Shown: positions 53,784-62,048 of the stretch, in pieces
Layout: each line of letters starts with the position of its first letter
Numbering within the stretch: the first letter of the stretch is position 1
From: Streptomyces sp. JH14
GTDB taxonomy: Bacteria > Actinomycetota > Actinomycetes > Streptomycetales > Streptomycetaceae
Direction: 5' to 3'
NCBI RefSeq assembly: GCF_029428675.1
Contig: NZ_JAJNEL010000001.1
Span: 1,116,001-1,180,000, forward strand
DNA: 64,000 bases
Made by a program: the position numbers and the translations under genes
Notes under the pieces: model-generated
The model's input: only the letters and a program-made list of their open reading frames with translations
What the model was told of the DNA's origin: nothing
Databases searched by the model: none

Positions 53784-54263
53784 TCAGGCGCGCTCCACTC
53801 CGTCGCGCCAGATCACCGTCACCGGGCGGCCGAGCGTCCGGGCGTACGTCACGATGTCGCCCGTGCCGCCGAAACCGCGGGCCGGACGGCCGTCCCACAC
53901 CGCGAGCAGCCGGTCGCAGTGGTCGGCGATGTAGGCACCCGCCGCGTAGTACGCCTCGTCGGTGGAGTGCGGGAAGTCCAGCCGGACCTCGCGGGCCGCG
54001 CGGTCCTTGAGGCTCCGGTAGCGCGCCAGTTCGGGTCCGTCGGCGAAGCAGGCCTCGTAGTCACCGCTGGGGATGACCACGGTCAGTTCCGCTCCGCAGG
54101 CGAGTGCCAGGTCGGCGAAGAGCTGGTCCGCTCCCACAGCCAGGCTGGAGAGGGCTTCCAGGGAGCCGTCGAAGCCGCAGAGCACCGCTCGTATCCCGGC
54201 CATCACATGGGCGTGCGCTTCCTCGGGGATGCTGCGATGTCCGGTCACTCCGATACGTTTCAC
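53784..54263 (-). CDS. SLOG-type (YpsA/DUF1273-like) Rossmannoid protein
   Basis: A 159-residue protein with the Rossmann-like SLOG fold: VKRIGVTGHRSIPEEAHAHV at the start (G-x-T-GHR loop), LEALSSLAVGADQLFADLAL near residue 36, a central VVIPSGDYEACFADGPE, and CDRLLAVWDGRPARGFGGTGD near the end. SLOG proteins bind nucleotides or nucleotide-derived signals and are known partners of SLATT effectors. Here it is convergent with a SLATT gene, 101 bp away. GTG at 54263 is preferred since the frame upstream is Gly/Pro-rich. The ligand is unknown. Confidence 0.75.
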   Translation of the reverse strand: MKRIGVTGHRSIPEEAHAHVMAGIRAVLCGFDGSLEALSSLAVGADQLFADLALACGAELTVVIPSGDYEACFADGPELARYRSLKDRAAREVRLDFPHSTDEAYYAAGAYIADHCDRLLAVWDGRPARGFGGTGDIVTYARTLGRPVTVIWRDGVERA

Positions 54264-54393
54264 GGACTGGAACCCCCTGGGGTGTCTGCCGGGGGTCCCG
54301 GAGGGCATCCCTCCGGGAGGCACAGCATCCGCCCCCGTCGTTCCTGCGCGACCGTCCTCCCCCACATCCTCTCAAAAGCCGCGGGGTGAACGG

Positions 54394-54424
54394 GAGCCCC
54401 CGCCCGGAATTCGGGCGGGGGCTC
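54394..54424. terminator. Terminator of the streptogrisin gene
   Basis: GAGCCCCCGCCCG (54394-54406) and CGGGCGGGGGCTC (54412-54424) form a perfect 13-bp stem with loop GAATT, 47 bp after the protease stop codon (minus strand). Confidence 0.85.
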
Positions 54425-54471
54425 TGGCGTTGCCGAACGCGGTTTCGAGCAGGTGCGCGAGGTGCCGGGTG

Positions 54472-55371
54472 TCAGTAGACGCTGACGCCGTATGCGCTGA
54501 GCGCCTCGGTGACGGGCTGGAAGTACGTCGTACCGCCCGAGGAGCAGTTGCCGCTGCCGCCCGAGGTGAGCCCGATCGCCCGGGTGCCGGAGTAGAGCGA
54601 GCCGCCGGAGTCGCCGGGCTCCGCACAGACATTCGTCTTGATCATGCCGTAGACGATGTCTCCGCCGCCGTAGTTGACCGTGGCGTTGAGACCGGTGACG
54701 GTCCCGCTGTGGATGCCGGTGGTGGAGCCGCGCCGGGTGACGGACATGCCGACCGTGGCGTTGGCCGCGCTGGTGATGTCCTGACTGCCGACGGTGCCCG
54801 CGTGGGCGACCGCGGCGTTGTCGTACCGCACGATGCCGTAGTCGTTGGTCGGGAAGCTGGATCCGACCGTGGGGCCGATGTACGTCGAGTTCGACGAGTT
54901 CGTGTACCACGGCGGGTTGCCGTCGGTGCAGTGACCGGCGGTCAGGAAGTAGTAGGTGCTGCCGCTGCGGACGTTGAATCCCAGGGAGCAGCGCCACCCG
55001 GGGGCGTAGATGGCATCGCCGCCGGCGAGCAGCTTGCTGAACGTGCCGGAGGTGTGCTCGATCCGCAGGGCGCCGGCGTTGGCTCCGGCGGACTTCTTGA
55101 TCTGCTGGATCTCGGCCTTGGAGACCGTGCTGTCGACAGTGACCACGAGGCTCTTGGTCGCCGGGTCGATGTTCCAGGCGGTACCGGCGATGTCGGCGCC
55201 GAGCACGGCGTCGCTGGCGGCCGAGAGCTGGTTGGCGCTGAACGTGCCGGTAGCGTCGGCGTGGGCGCTGGGGACGGCGAGTGCGGCGACGGCGACAAGG
55301 CCTGCGGAGATCGCGACGACTCTGCTTCGTCTCGCCAGACCGCTGAGGGGGGTGGTGCGCCTGATCCTCAC
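54472..55371 (-). CDS. Streptogrisin A/B-type serine protease precursor
   Basis: A 299-residue precursor, the size of streptogrisin B. Signal peptide 1-38 (ends PSAHAD), pro-domain to about residue 115, then mature protease with [10 protein letters not shown], His in TAGHCTDG, Asp in NDYGIVRYD and Ser in [11 protein letters not shown] (about 253). Both disulfide pairs are visible. GTG at 55371 has GGGAGGA 9 bp upstream. This is the second S1E protease near the Fxs genes and is more compact than the one at 42-43 kb. A perfect hairpin terminator follows and several palindromes lie upstream. Confidence 0.94.
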   Translation of the reverse strand: MRIRRTTPLSGLARRSRVVAISAGLVAVAALAVPSAHADATGTFSANQLSAASDAVLGADIAGTAWNIDPATKSLVVTVDSTVSKAEIQQIKKSAGANAGALRIEHTSGTFSKLLAGGDAIYAPGWRCSLGFNVRSGSTYYFLTAGHCTDGNPPWYTNSSNSTYIGPTVGSSFPTNDYGIVRYDNAAVAHAGTVGSQDITSAANATVGMSVTRRGSTTGIHSGTVTGLNATVNYGGGDIVYGMIKTNVCAEPGDSGGSLYSGTRAIGLTSGGSGNCSSGGTTYFQPVTEALSAYGVSVY

Positions 55372-55525
55372 TTCTGATTCCTCCCGAGGGGAAACGGGGG
55401 CCCGCCTGTGGGGTGGTCGGACCCGTGAGGCGCAGTCGGGGGCACGGCCGCACACCGCATTCCGGATGTGCGAAATGCGACGTGCTCCTGACAAGCGCTG
55501 CTCGGGAGTATTCAAGGCCGCAACT

Positions 55526-55537
55526 TCTTGCGCAAGA
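55526..55537. promoter_or_regulatory. Perfect 12-bp palindrome upstream of the protease
   Basis: TCTTGCGCAAGA is a perfect palindrome 155 bp before the protease start and close to a possible promoter. It may be an operator or activator site; no regulator can be named. Confidence 0.35.
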
Positions 55538-55572
55538 GTGCCTTTTGGCCTGAGCTCACCGGTCTGCGCAAG

Positions 55573-55633
55573 GGGTGCCCGGGACCCGTCGCAGGGTGCC
55601 CGGCACCCCCGCCGCATGGGATGCCCGGCACCG
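55573..55633. repeat. Three short palindromes in a row
   Basis: GGGTGCCCGGGACCC (55573-55587), GGGTGCCCGGCACCC (55594-55608) and GGATGCCCGGCACCG (55619-55633) are near-copies of one 15-bp palindrome, 21 and 25 bp apart. They lie between the protease upstream region and the DUF1684 terminator. They could be repeated operator sites or simple GC-rich repeats. Confidence 0.5.
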
Positions 55634-55645
55634 CGCACACGCACC

Positions 55646-55674
55646 GGCCCCGGCAGCACGCGGCTGCCGGGGCC
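55646..55674. terminator. Terminator downstream of DUF1684
   Basis: GGCCCCGGCAGC (55646-55657) and GCTGCCGGGGCC (55663-55674) form a perfect 12-bp stem with a 5-nt loop, 35 bp after the stop codon of the minus-strand DUF1684 gene. It would end the monooxygenase operon. Confidence 0.8.
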
Positions 55675-55709
55675 CGAACCGATCGGTCGCGACGGCGGGA
55701 AGCGCCGGA

Positions 55710-56510
55710 TCAGTTGTCGATCCGGTTGCGCTCCCCCGCCTCGACGGCGACCGGGAGGGTGTTGCCCGGCGGCGGGAAGGGGCAGATGAAGTGGTCGGCG
55801 AAGGCGCACGGCGGCAACAGGGCACGGTTGAGGTCGACCGTCACGCTGCCGTCCTCAGCCGGGGCGGCGGGGCGCAGGAAGCGGAAGCGGTAACTGCCGT
55901 TCCCGCTGGTGGTGTCGGCGAAGACCGCCCAGAGCGACCCGTCGGGCTCGACCGCGACCTGGAGGGTGTGCTCCGTACCGTCCACCACGAAGGCGATCTC
56001 CCCGCCGAGGCCGAGCCCACGCTCGACTCCGTCGGCGTTCTCGACCCGGACCGTGCGGGCGGTGTCGTACGCACGGAAGGTGCCCGGGAGTGCCCAGCGG
56101 GCGTCGTACGGCGTCGCCTGGACGGACCGGAAGGCGCGCCGCGCCGCTGAGCCCGGGTCGAAGTCCCGTACCGCCCAGAGACCTTCGCGGCTCAGCACGA
56201 CCAGCCGCCGCTCGCCGCACGCGACGCGGGAGGCCTCGATCGGGCCGCGGTCCGCGGTGAGCCGCACCTCACCGGCGAAGGGCTTCTCGTCGACGGTGAG
56301 CCCGTCCTCGGCGGCCGCCGTGAGCACCAGTTCGTCGCCGTCCTCCCGCCACTGCCCGGGAACGGCCGGAATTCGCCCCTCCGGGAAGTCGGAGATCCAG
56401 TGGGTACCGGTGAGGGAGAGCGGGCCGTAGGGCGCCGCGACCGTGGCGTTGCGCTCCTCGCGCCAGAGGTTCCAGTCCTGCTCCGCCTGCTGCTGTGTAT
56501 TCGTGCTCAT
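55710..56510 (-). CDS. DUF1684 protein
   Basis: A 266-residue cytoplasmic protein of the DUF1684 family. Typical blocks are [20 protein letters not shown] at the start, [20 protein letters not shown], and the C-terminal [20 protein letters not shown], which is the most conserved part of the family and rich in possible metal or substrate ligands. The biochemical role is not established. It begins 4 bp after the LLM monooxygenase gene and is the last gene of that operon. DUF1684 genes often accompany oxidoreductases, in line with this setting. Confidence 0.9.
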   Translation of the reverse strand: MSTNTQQQAEQDWNLWREERNATVAAPYGPLSLTGTHWISDFPEGRIPAVPGQWREDGDELVLTAAAEDGLTVDEKPFAGEVRLTADRGPIEASRVACGERRLVVLSREGLWAVRDFDPGSAARRAFRSVQATPYDARWALPGTFRAYDTARTVRVENADGVERGLGLGGEIAFVVDGTEHTLQVAVEPDGSLWAVFADTTSGNGSYRFRFLRPAAPAEDGSVTVDLNRALLPPCAFADHFICPFPPPGNTLPVAVEAGERNRIDN

Positions 56511-56514
56511 ACGA

Positions 56515-57897
56515 TCAACCTTTCCATACCGGTTCGGCCAGCCCGAGATGGGACCGCAGAGTGGAACCGGTGTATTCGGAGCGGAAGGCTCCGCGTTCCT
56601 GGAGGAGCGGGACGACCCGGTCGACGAAGTCGTCGAGACCGCCCGGGGTGAGATGCGGTACGAGGATGAAACCGTCGGCCGCGTCCGCCGCGACGAACTC
56701 GACGAGCTCGGCCGCGACCGTCTCCGGGCTGCCGATGAACGACTGCCGCCCGGTCGTCTCGATGACCGTCTGCCGGATGGACAGCCCCTTGGCCTCCGAC
56801 AGCGCACGCCAGCGAGCCGCGACGGCAATGGGGCCTCCTCCGGTCGAGCGAAGCCGAGAGCTTGGGGAAGGGTCACCGATCCTGACCCGGCCCTGGACCA
56901 GTCCGGAATCGGGGTCCGGGTCGATCTCGGGGAGCGGCCCGTCGGGATCGTACGAGGAGAGGTCGCGGCCCCAGACCTGTTCCAGGGCGAGGATCGCGTT
57001 CTGCGGGGAGATCTGCTGACGGCGGATCTCGGCCGCCGACTCCTGGGCCTCGGCGTCACTGTCGCCGAGGACGAAGGTGACCCCGGGCATGATCTTCAGG
57101 TCGTCGGGTTGCCGGCCGTACTTCGCCAGCCGCGCCTTGACGTCGGTGTAGAAGGTGCGGCCCGCCTCCAGGGTGCCGTGCCGGGTGAAGATGACGTCGG
57201 CGGCGGACGCGGCGAACTCACGGCCCTCCGGGGAGTCCCCGGCCTGGATGACGACCGGGTGGCCCTGCGGGGAGCGGGGGACGGTGAACTCGCCCTCGAT
57301 GGTGAAGTGCTGTCCCTGGTGACGGAACGGGCGCGGGGTTCCGTCGGGGGTCCAGGTGTCCCACAGTTCGCGGGCGGTGGCGACGAACTCCGCGGCCCGG
57401 GTGTAGGGAGTCCCCCCTGTTCGAGCGGAGCCGAGAGCCTGGGGGAGGTGGGCCCGGTCGAGATAGCCGCCGCGCCGGAAGTTCTCCCCGGTGAACGCAT
57501 CGGAGGAGGTGACGACGTTCCAGGCGGCCCGGCCGTCGCTGAGATGGTCGAGGGTGGCGAGCCGCCGGGCCAGTTCGTACGGCTCGTTGAAGGTCGCATT
57601 GACGGTGGCGGCGAGGCCGAGCCGGTCGGTGACGGCGGCCAGCGCGCTCAGCACCGTGAGGGACTCGGGACGGCCGACCACGTCCAGGTCGTGGATCCGG
57701 CCCTTGTGCTCGCGCAGCCGGAGCCCCTCCGCGAGGAAGAAGAAGTCGAACCTGCCGCGCTCCGCCGTGCGGGCGAGGTGCTCGAAGGAGGAGAAGTCGA
57801 TCTGGCTCTTCGAGCGGGGGTCGGTCCAGACGGTGGTGTTGTTCACGCCGGGGAAGTGGGCGGCGAGATGCATCTGCTTCTGCTTCGGTGCGGTCAT
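56515..57897 (-). CDS. LLM flavin-dependent monooxygenase (NtaA/SnaA/DszA type) with two inserts
   Basis: A 460-residue FMNH2-dependent monooxygenase; relatives oxidise nitrilotriacetate, dibenzothiophene sulfone or other xenobiotics with reduced flavin from a partner. Family blocks include MHLAAHFPGVNNTTVW, GRFDFFFLAEGL, GRAAWNVVTSSDAFTGENF and GHPVVIQAGDSPEGREFA. Two segments are foreign to the family: LPQALGSARTGGTP (about 150-164) and DPSPSSRLRSTGGGP (about 342-356). Both come from a dispersed DNA repeat (57407-57448 and about 56830-56872). They keep the frame, so the enzyme may still fold. ATG at 57897 has GGAGGG 6 bp upstream and overlaps the other LLM gene by 4 bp. Confidence 0.9.
   Translation of the reverse strand: MTAPKQKQMHLAAHFPGVNNTTVWTDPRSKSQIDFSSFEHLARTAERGRFDFFFLAEGLRLREHKGRIHDLDVVGRPESLTVLSALAAVTDRLGLAATVNATFNEPYELARRLATLDHLSDGRAAWNVVTSSDAFTGENFRRGGYLDRAHLPQALGSARTGGTPYTRAAEFVATARELWDTWTPDGTPRPFRHQGQHFTIEGEFTVPRSPQGHPVVIQAGDSPEGREFAASAADVIFTRHGTLEAGRTFYTDVKARLAKYGRQPDDLKIMPGVTFVLGDSDAEAQESAAEIRRQQISPQNAILALEQVWGRDLSSYDPDGPLPEIDPDPDSGLVQGRVRIGDPSPSSRLRSTGGGPIAVAARWRALSEAKGLSIRQTVIETTGRQSFIGSPETVAAELVEFVAADAADGFILVPHLTPGGLDDFVDRVVPLLQERGAFRSEYTGSTLRSHLGLAEPVWKG
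56830..56872. repeat. Dispersed repeat inserted in coding sequence, copy 2
   Basis: The core TCGAGCGAAGCCGAGAGCTT (56844-56863, continuing TGGGG-like to 56867) matches copy 1 at 57421-57444 with two differences in 24 bases. It adds about 15 residues to the monooxygenase without breaking the frame. Confidence 0.75.
57407..57448. repeat. Dispersed repeat inserted in coding sequence, copy 1
   Basis: A 42-bp segment with the core TCGAGCGGAGCCGAGAGCCT flanked by runs of C and G that can pair. I recall this motif as a common short repeat between Streptomyces genes. Here it encodes 14 residues inside the monooxygenase. Confidence 0.75.
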
Positions 57898-58961
57898 GCT
57901 CGTCCCTCCGCGAGGGCGTATCGGTTGGCCGGGCGTGTCAGTCCCAGGTGCTCGCGGAGCGTGCCTCCCGGGTAGAAGGTGCGGAACAGGCTGCGGTGCT
58001 GGAGCAGGGCGACGGTCCCGTTGACGATCCGTTCGAGATCGCGTTCCGGTGTGATCGGCGTGAGGTGGAAGCCGTCGACCGCTCCTGCCCGGTGCCACCG
58101 GGCGATCAGTTCGGCGAGGTCGACCGGGCCGCCCCGGTAGTACGAGCCGCCGGCGGCGAGCGGCGGTCCGCTCTCCAGGCCGGGTTCCGGCGCGGTCTCG
58201 GCGTCCCCGAGGTCGACGGTGAGCGCGACCAGCACCCGCAGGGTGTCGGGGTCGCGGCCGTACGCCGCGGCACGGCGCCGTACGTCCGCCCGGATGCCCG
58301 CTGCCTGCTCGGGCCCGGTGGCCCGCACGAGTACGACATCGGCGTGGCGGGCGGCGGCCTCCTGGCTCGGTCCGCCCGTCCCGTCGATCACGGTGACCGG
58401 GTGGCCCTGCGGGGGCCTGGGCACGATGGCCGGTCCGCGGACGGTGAACGTCGCGCCCTCGAAGTCGACGTGGTGCAGCTTGTCGCGGTCGATGAAGCGG
58501 CCGGTGGCGACGTCCCGGATCTCCGCGTCGTCCTCCCAGCTGTCCCACAGCCGGGCGCCGACATCGGCGGTCTCACCCGCCTCGCGCCACAGCTCGGCGG
58601 CGGGTGCGGCGGACCGTCGGCCGAACAGCCGGGCCTCCGCCTCGGTGGTCGACACCTCGACGCTCCAGCCCGCCCGGCCGCGGCTCACCCAGTCCAGGGT
58701 GGCCACGGCGGACGAAACGTGGAACGGCTCGGTGTGGGTGGTGGTGACCGTCGGCACCAGCCCGATCCTGCGGGTGGCGGGAGCGACCCGGGAGAGCACG
58801 GCGAGCGCGTCGGGCCCGGGGCGGGCGAACGAGTCGCCGAGGGTCACGAAGTCGAGTGTCCCTCGCTCGGCGAGCCGGGCGAGTCCGACGTAGTGCCGGG
58901 CGTCGTAGTGGGGCGGGCCGCCGATCTCGGCGGCCAGATGAAGAGCGGTGGTGGCAGACAT
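57894..58961 (-). CDS. LLM flavin-dependent oxidoreductase
   Basis: A 355-residue luciferase-like monooxygenase. It has the TIM-barrel pattern of the family: MSATTALHLAAEIGGPPHYD, GTLDFVTLGDSFARPGPDAL, TTHTEPFHVSSAVATLDWVS, GRAGWSVEVSTTEAEA and VPRPPQGHPVTVIDGTGGPS. It uses reduced flavin and O2 on a small molecule. It overlaps the other LLM gene by 4 bp, so the two are made together and may form a two-step route. The paired LLM enzymes, FAD protein and transporter remnants resemble clusters that free sulfur from organic compounds, but the substrate is inferred. Confidence 0.9.
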   Translation of the reverse strand: MSATTALHLAAEIGGPPHYDARHYVGLARLAERGTLDFVTLGDSFARPGPDALAVLSRVAPATRRIGLVPTVTTTHTEPFHVSSAVATLDWVSRGRAGWSVEVSTTEAEARLFGRRSAAPAAELWREAGETADVGARLWDSWEDDAEIRDVATGRFIDRDKLHHVDFEGATFTVRGPAIVPRPPQGHPVTVIDGTGGPSQEAAARHADVVLVRATGPEQAAGIRADVRRRAAAYGRDPDTLRVLVALTVDLGDAETAPEPGLESGPPLAAGGSYYRGGPVDLAELIARWHRAGAVDGFHLTPITPERDLERIVNGTVALLQHRSLFRTFYPGGTLREHLGLTRPANRYALAEGRA

Positions 58962-58982
58962 CGCTGTGCGTACCTCTCGGGC

Positions 58983-59204
58983 TCAGTTCCTGGGCTTGGG
59001 AAGGCCGGGCGGGTTGATCTCGGACTTCTCGAACTCGGGCTTCATCCCGAGTGCGTCGGCGATCAGGGTCGTCATGTCGATCTCGGAGCCGATCCGGGTC
59101 TTGTCGTCGGTGGCGTAGAAGCCGAGCGGCGGTGAGGTGTCGGCGTCGGCAGCCGTCCGTGGACCGGACGCTCTGTCGAGTGGCGGATCACTGGTGAGCG
59201 ACAT
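58983..59204 (-). pseudogene. ABC substrate-binding protein, internally deleted
   Basis: The 73-residue product joins pieces of a cluster-3-type solute-binding protein. Residues 26-60 (PLGFYATDDKTRIGSEIDMT, then TLIADALGMKPEFEK) are the first ligand-binding lobe, where typical relatives continue for about 180 residues more. Instead it runs straight into SEINPPGLPKPRN, which resembles the extreme C-terminus. The N-terminus lacks a lipoprotein signal. It cannot form a binding cleft. It lies between the LLM genes and the FAD protein gene on the same strand. Confidence 0.75.
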
Positions 59205-59266
59205 GAGGGTTCCTTGGGCTGGGGGCTACGGGGGCATGGGGATACGGATGCGGGACGGCACCGCGG

Positions 59267-61144
59267 TCAGGCGCTGAGGCGGTCGTCGCCGTCCGTTGCG
59301 CCGCTGCGGACGTCGCCGTCGCTACAGAGCACGTCGCGCAGGAACGCCAGCGCCGTCCGCGCGGTGGCGTCGTTCTGCCGGAACGCCGGACCGCCGGTGC
59401 GTGGCCGGGTGAAGGCGCCGCTCGCCCGTGCGGTGGTATGCGGGCCGAGGGCGAAACGCCGCGGGTGCGGGCGGCCGTCCCGGCCCAGGATCCGTCCGTC
59501 GCCGGGGTCGACGCAGAGCAGTCCGGTGACGGTGGCGGCGGCTCCGTCCTCGTACAGCGCCTGGAGGATCGGGCTGCGGGTGCGTTCCAGAGACGGTTCC
59601 GGCAGACGGGCCTCGACCAGTGCGCGGGCCTCCACACACTCCCCCGGAACGGTGTCGCTGCCGGCCCGGAAGACACCCCGCTCCTCGTCCGCCTCAACCG
59701 TCATTCCCGCACCGAGGAAGCGGACGACCCCTGCCCGGGAGAGGGCGAGGAGCTGGTGCAGCCGCGGCCCCGGCGGACCGGAGGCGAGGTAGCTGAAGAA
59801 GCCGTGCCACCGGTCTCCGGTGTCGCCGAGCCGGACCAACTGCCCGTAGACCGACAGCAGTCCGAGGAAGACCGCGAGGTCCTCGCTGTGGGCGGGGTCG
59901 TGGCGGCGGTCGAGGTCGGCGGTGATGTAGTCGCGCAGTCCGTCCTGGAGTGCGTCGTACGAGGGATGGCGCACCCCGTCCAGCGGATGGTCGAGCGCTT
60001 CGAGGTCGAGTCGGTCGGCGGGGTCGGGGACGGCGGCGGAGACGAGGGCGTGCAGTTCGGGGCTGCCCGGATCGGCTGCCGCGTACTTCTCCTCGAAGAG
60101 GGTCCAGCCGACCGCCGTACGCCCGGCATGGGCGGTGAAGAGCCGGTGGTAGTGGGCGTACCCGAGCTCCTTGTCGACAAGCGGCCGCACATCGCGCCGG
60201 AAGTCGGCCGGCTCGGACCGGTTCAGCAGTTCCTCGATCCGTTCCGGGCCGAGGAATCGGGGCAGCGGCGGCCGGTCGCCCTGCCAGCCGTAGCCGATCT
60301 TGGAGTGGTACGGGACACCGCGCCGCGATCCGACGTGCAGTACGGGCTCCTTGCCGGAGGGCACGTACACGCCGTTCTCGTACCGTCCGCCGCGTCCCTC
60401 GGTGAGCAGCACCATCAGGTCGATGAACGCGAGCCCGAAGCCCCGGACGATGACCGGTTCACCGGCGGGCAGGGCGGTCAGGTCGCTGTCGGCGGTGAAG
60501 TCGGGCGGCAGGTGGACGAGCCCGTGCCGGTCCGCGAACTCGGTCAACCGGACCTGTTCGGGGTCCGGTTCGGAGTCGAGGTGACCGATGGTGAGCACCA
60601 CGAGGTCGGCGGACAGCGGTGCGTCACGGCCCTCCAGCCAGACGCGCTGACGGCCGCCGCGGGGGCCGGTGACACGCACGGCGCGCCCGCGGTGCTCGTG
60701 CACGGTGATGGATGCCGGAAGTGCGGCCAGTGCCTGCTCGTACACCCATCCCAAGTAGACGCTCTGCAGTCGTCGGCTCGGGAAGTCCTGACCACCCAAC
60801 GCCTCTATTTCAGCGCGGAGTCCGGGATCGGTCGTGAGCTCGATGCGGCCTTCACGGACGTCCGCGGCCCAGGTGTGCAGCGCGGGCCCCGGACGTATCG
60901 GTCCCTCCTGCTGGACGGTGTCGTCGGTGAACATGGTGACGTCCTCGGCCATGGAGTTCATCCAGAGCAGCGGGGACTGGTCGTGCCGCCAGATCCGGCC
61001 GCCGCCCGGCGGGTACGGGTCGACGAGATGAATGTCCAGCCACCGGCCCTCGTACAGCTCCGGGGCATTGGCGGCGATGCGTTCGATGAGACCGGTGCCG
61101 CGGGGTCCGGCACCGATGACGACAAGGGCCGGTACGTCGCTCAT
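59267..61144 (-). CDS. FAD/NAD(P)-binding protein
   Basis: A 625-residue flavoprotein of the FAD-NAD(P)-binding type (NAD_binding_9-like). The dinucleotide fold is at the start: ALVVIGAGPRGTGLIERIAA (GxGxxG, about residues 6-25). Further family blocks are VDPYPPGGGRIWRHDQSPLL, LVVLTIGHLDSEPDPEQV and GEPVIVRGFGLAFIDLMVLL. It may act as an oxidase or supply reduced flavin for the LLM enzymes, but no partner is proven. ATG at 61144 overlaps the permease remnant by 4 bp. Confidence 0.88.
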   Translation of the reverse strand: MSDVPALVVIGAGPRGTGLIERIAANAPELYEGRWLDIHLVDPYPPGGGRIWRHDQSPLLWMNSMAEDVTMFTDDTVQQEGPIRPGPALHTWAADVREGRIELTTDPGLRAEIEALGGQDFPSRRLQSVYLGWVYEQALAALPASITVHEHRGRAVRVTGPRGGRQRVWLEGRDAPLSADLVVLTIGHLDSEPDPEQVRLTEFADRHGLVHLPPDFTADSDLTALPAGEPVIVRGFGLAFIDLMVLLTEGRGGRYENGVYVPSGKEPVLHVGSRRGVPYHSKIGYGWQGDRPPLPRFLGPERIEELLNRSEPADFRRDVRPLVDKELGYAHYHRLFTAHAGRTAVGWTLFEEKYAAADPGSPELHALVSAAVPDPADRLDLEALDHPLDGVRHPSYDALQDGLRDYITADLDRRHDPAHSEDLAVFLGLLSVYGQLVRLGDTGDRWHGFFSYLASGPPGPRLHQLLALSRAGVVRFLGAGMTVEADEERGVFRAGSDTVPGECVEARALVEARLPEPSLERTRSPILQALYEDGAAATVTGLLCVDPGDGRILGRDGRPHPRRFALGPHTTARASGAFTRPRTGGPAFRQNDATARTALAFLRDVLCSDGDVRSGATDGDDRLSA

Positions 61145-61548
61145 CGGGAACCCGCCGAGCCACGCGCGTAGTGCCGTTCGATGCAGTGCTGGCCGATGCT
61201 GAGCAGCGAGGTGACCAACGCGTACCAGAGCCTGAGTACCGCCGGCACCGTGCCGAGGGCGAAGCCGAGCACCATGACGAGAGTGGTGAGCCAGAGGGTG
61301 AGGCCGAGGCCGCGCAGGACGGCGGCGGTGGTGAGGTAGTCGCCGACGACGTCCCACTGGAAGGCGTCGTTGCGGATGACGGAGTTCAGCGCCAGGGCGA
61401 GGAGCGCCAGGACGGCAACGGCCGCCGCCCACTGGCCTGTTCGGCGCACCGGGACGATCCGCAGGCGGTCGGCGTCGGGGCCCCTGTCGCTGTCCTCGGA
61501 GAGCGGGGCCGGGGGTGATTGAGGGAAGGCATCTGTCTGCGCAGACAT
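61141..61548 (-). pseudogene. Amino-acid-type ABC permease with large internal deletion
   Basis: The 135-residue product keeps the N-terminus of a polar amino acid ABC permease (RRTGQWAAAVAVLALLALAL, WDVVGDYLTTAAVLRGLGLT, GLTLWLTTLVMVLGFALGTV) and then jumps at AVLRL/WYALV to the C-terminus (TSLLSIGQHCIERHYARGSA). About 150 residues, including the EAA loop that contacts the ATPase, are gone. The frame is kept and the 3' end still overlaps the FAD gene, so translation of that gene is still coupled. It should not transport. No ATPase gene is nearby. Confidence 0.8.
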
Positions 61549-62048
61549 GCGAAGGCTCCGTGGATGCAGAGATCGAACACGGGACGTGCCTTCACGGAAA
61601 TCACAACGCGGACCGGGCCCCTCAGCGCGATCCGCCTCTGAGAGAAGCGCTGTTCACAGCGCATTGTCAAGCCTGTCCACACTGTGAGCCATACGGATCG
61701 GGTCAGTTGACGGACCACGGGATCGCCTGTTCCACTGAGGCCATGCATTCGCAGCAGTGGCTGGTCAAGCGCTCCCACATCGACTTCGGTCGCGTGTGGT
61801 CCTCCTCCTGTTGAGCTGACCCCCTGCAGTTCTTCGCGTCCGTGCCTCGCACCCTCTCCGGTGCCTGAGCGCCGTTTCCTGCGCGTCTTCACGTACACAA
61901 CATCACTGCACCCTCCCCTCAGCCTGTTCGTCGTTCCGCGCTTCTTCCGCCTTTCCTTCGCCTTGCCCGTGGCCGTGCTGCTGTGGCGCGCCGCTCGGCG
62001 CCGCCCTGCCGCCTGCGCACGGTCGACGAACCTGGAGAACCACGCCTC
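61549..62048. other. Divergent intergenic region with leader peptide
   Basis: It separates the minus-strand operon from the plus-strand binding-protein remnant. It contains TTGACA on the minus strand (61665-61670, written TGTCAA on plus), a candidate -35 without a clear -10, and the short leader reading frame at 61743. Between 61815 and 62048 no gene or regulatory signal could be named. Confidence 0.5.
61743..61814 (+). CDS. Cysteine-ended leader peptide (uORF)
   Basis: A 23-residue peptide, MHSQQWLVKRSHIDFGRVWS followed by SSC, too short for ordinary gene calling. It matches the pattern of actinobacterial putative leader peptides (R-x-H-I/V-D-L/F-x-R-V-x-S-x-x-C) found upstream of sulfur-metabolism genes, where ribosome stalling at the final Cys codon is thought to sense cysteine supply. 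A TGAGG ribosome site lies just before the ATG. It is 234 bp before the decayed binding-protein gene and suggests that this cluster served sulfur supply. Confidence 0.7.
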   Translation: MHSQQWLVKRSHIDFGRVWSSSC

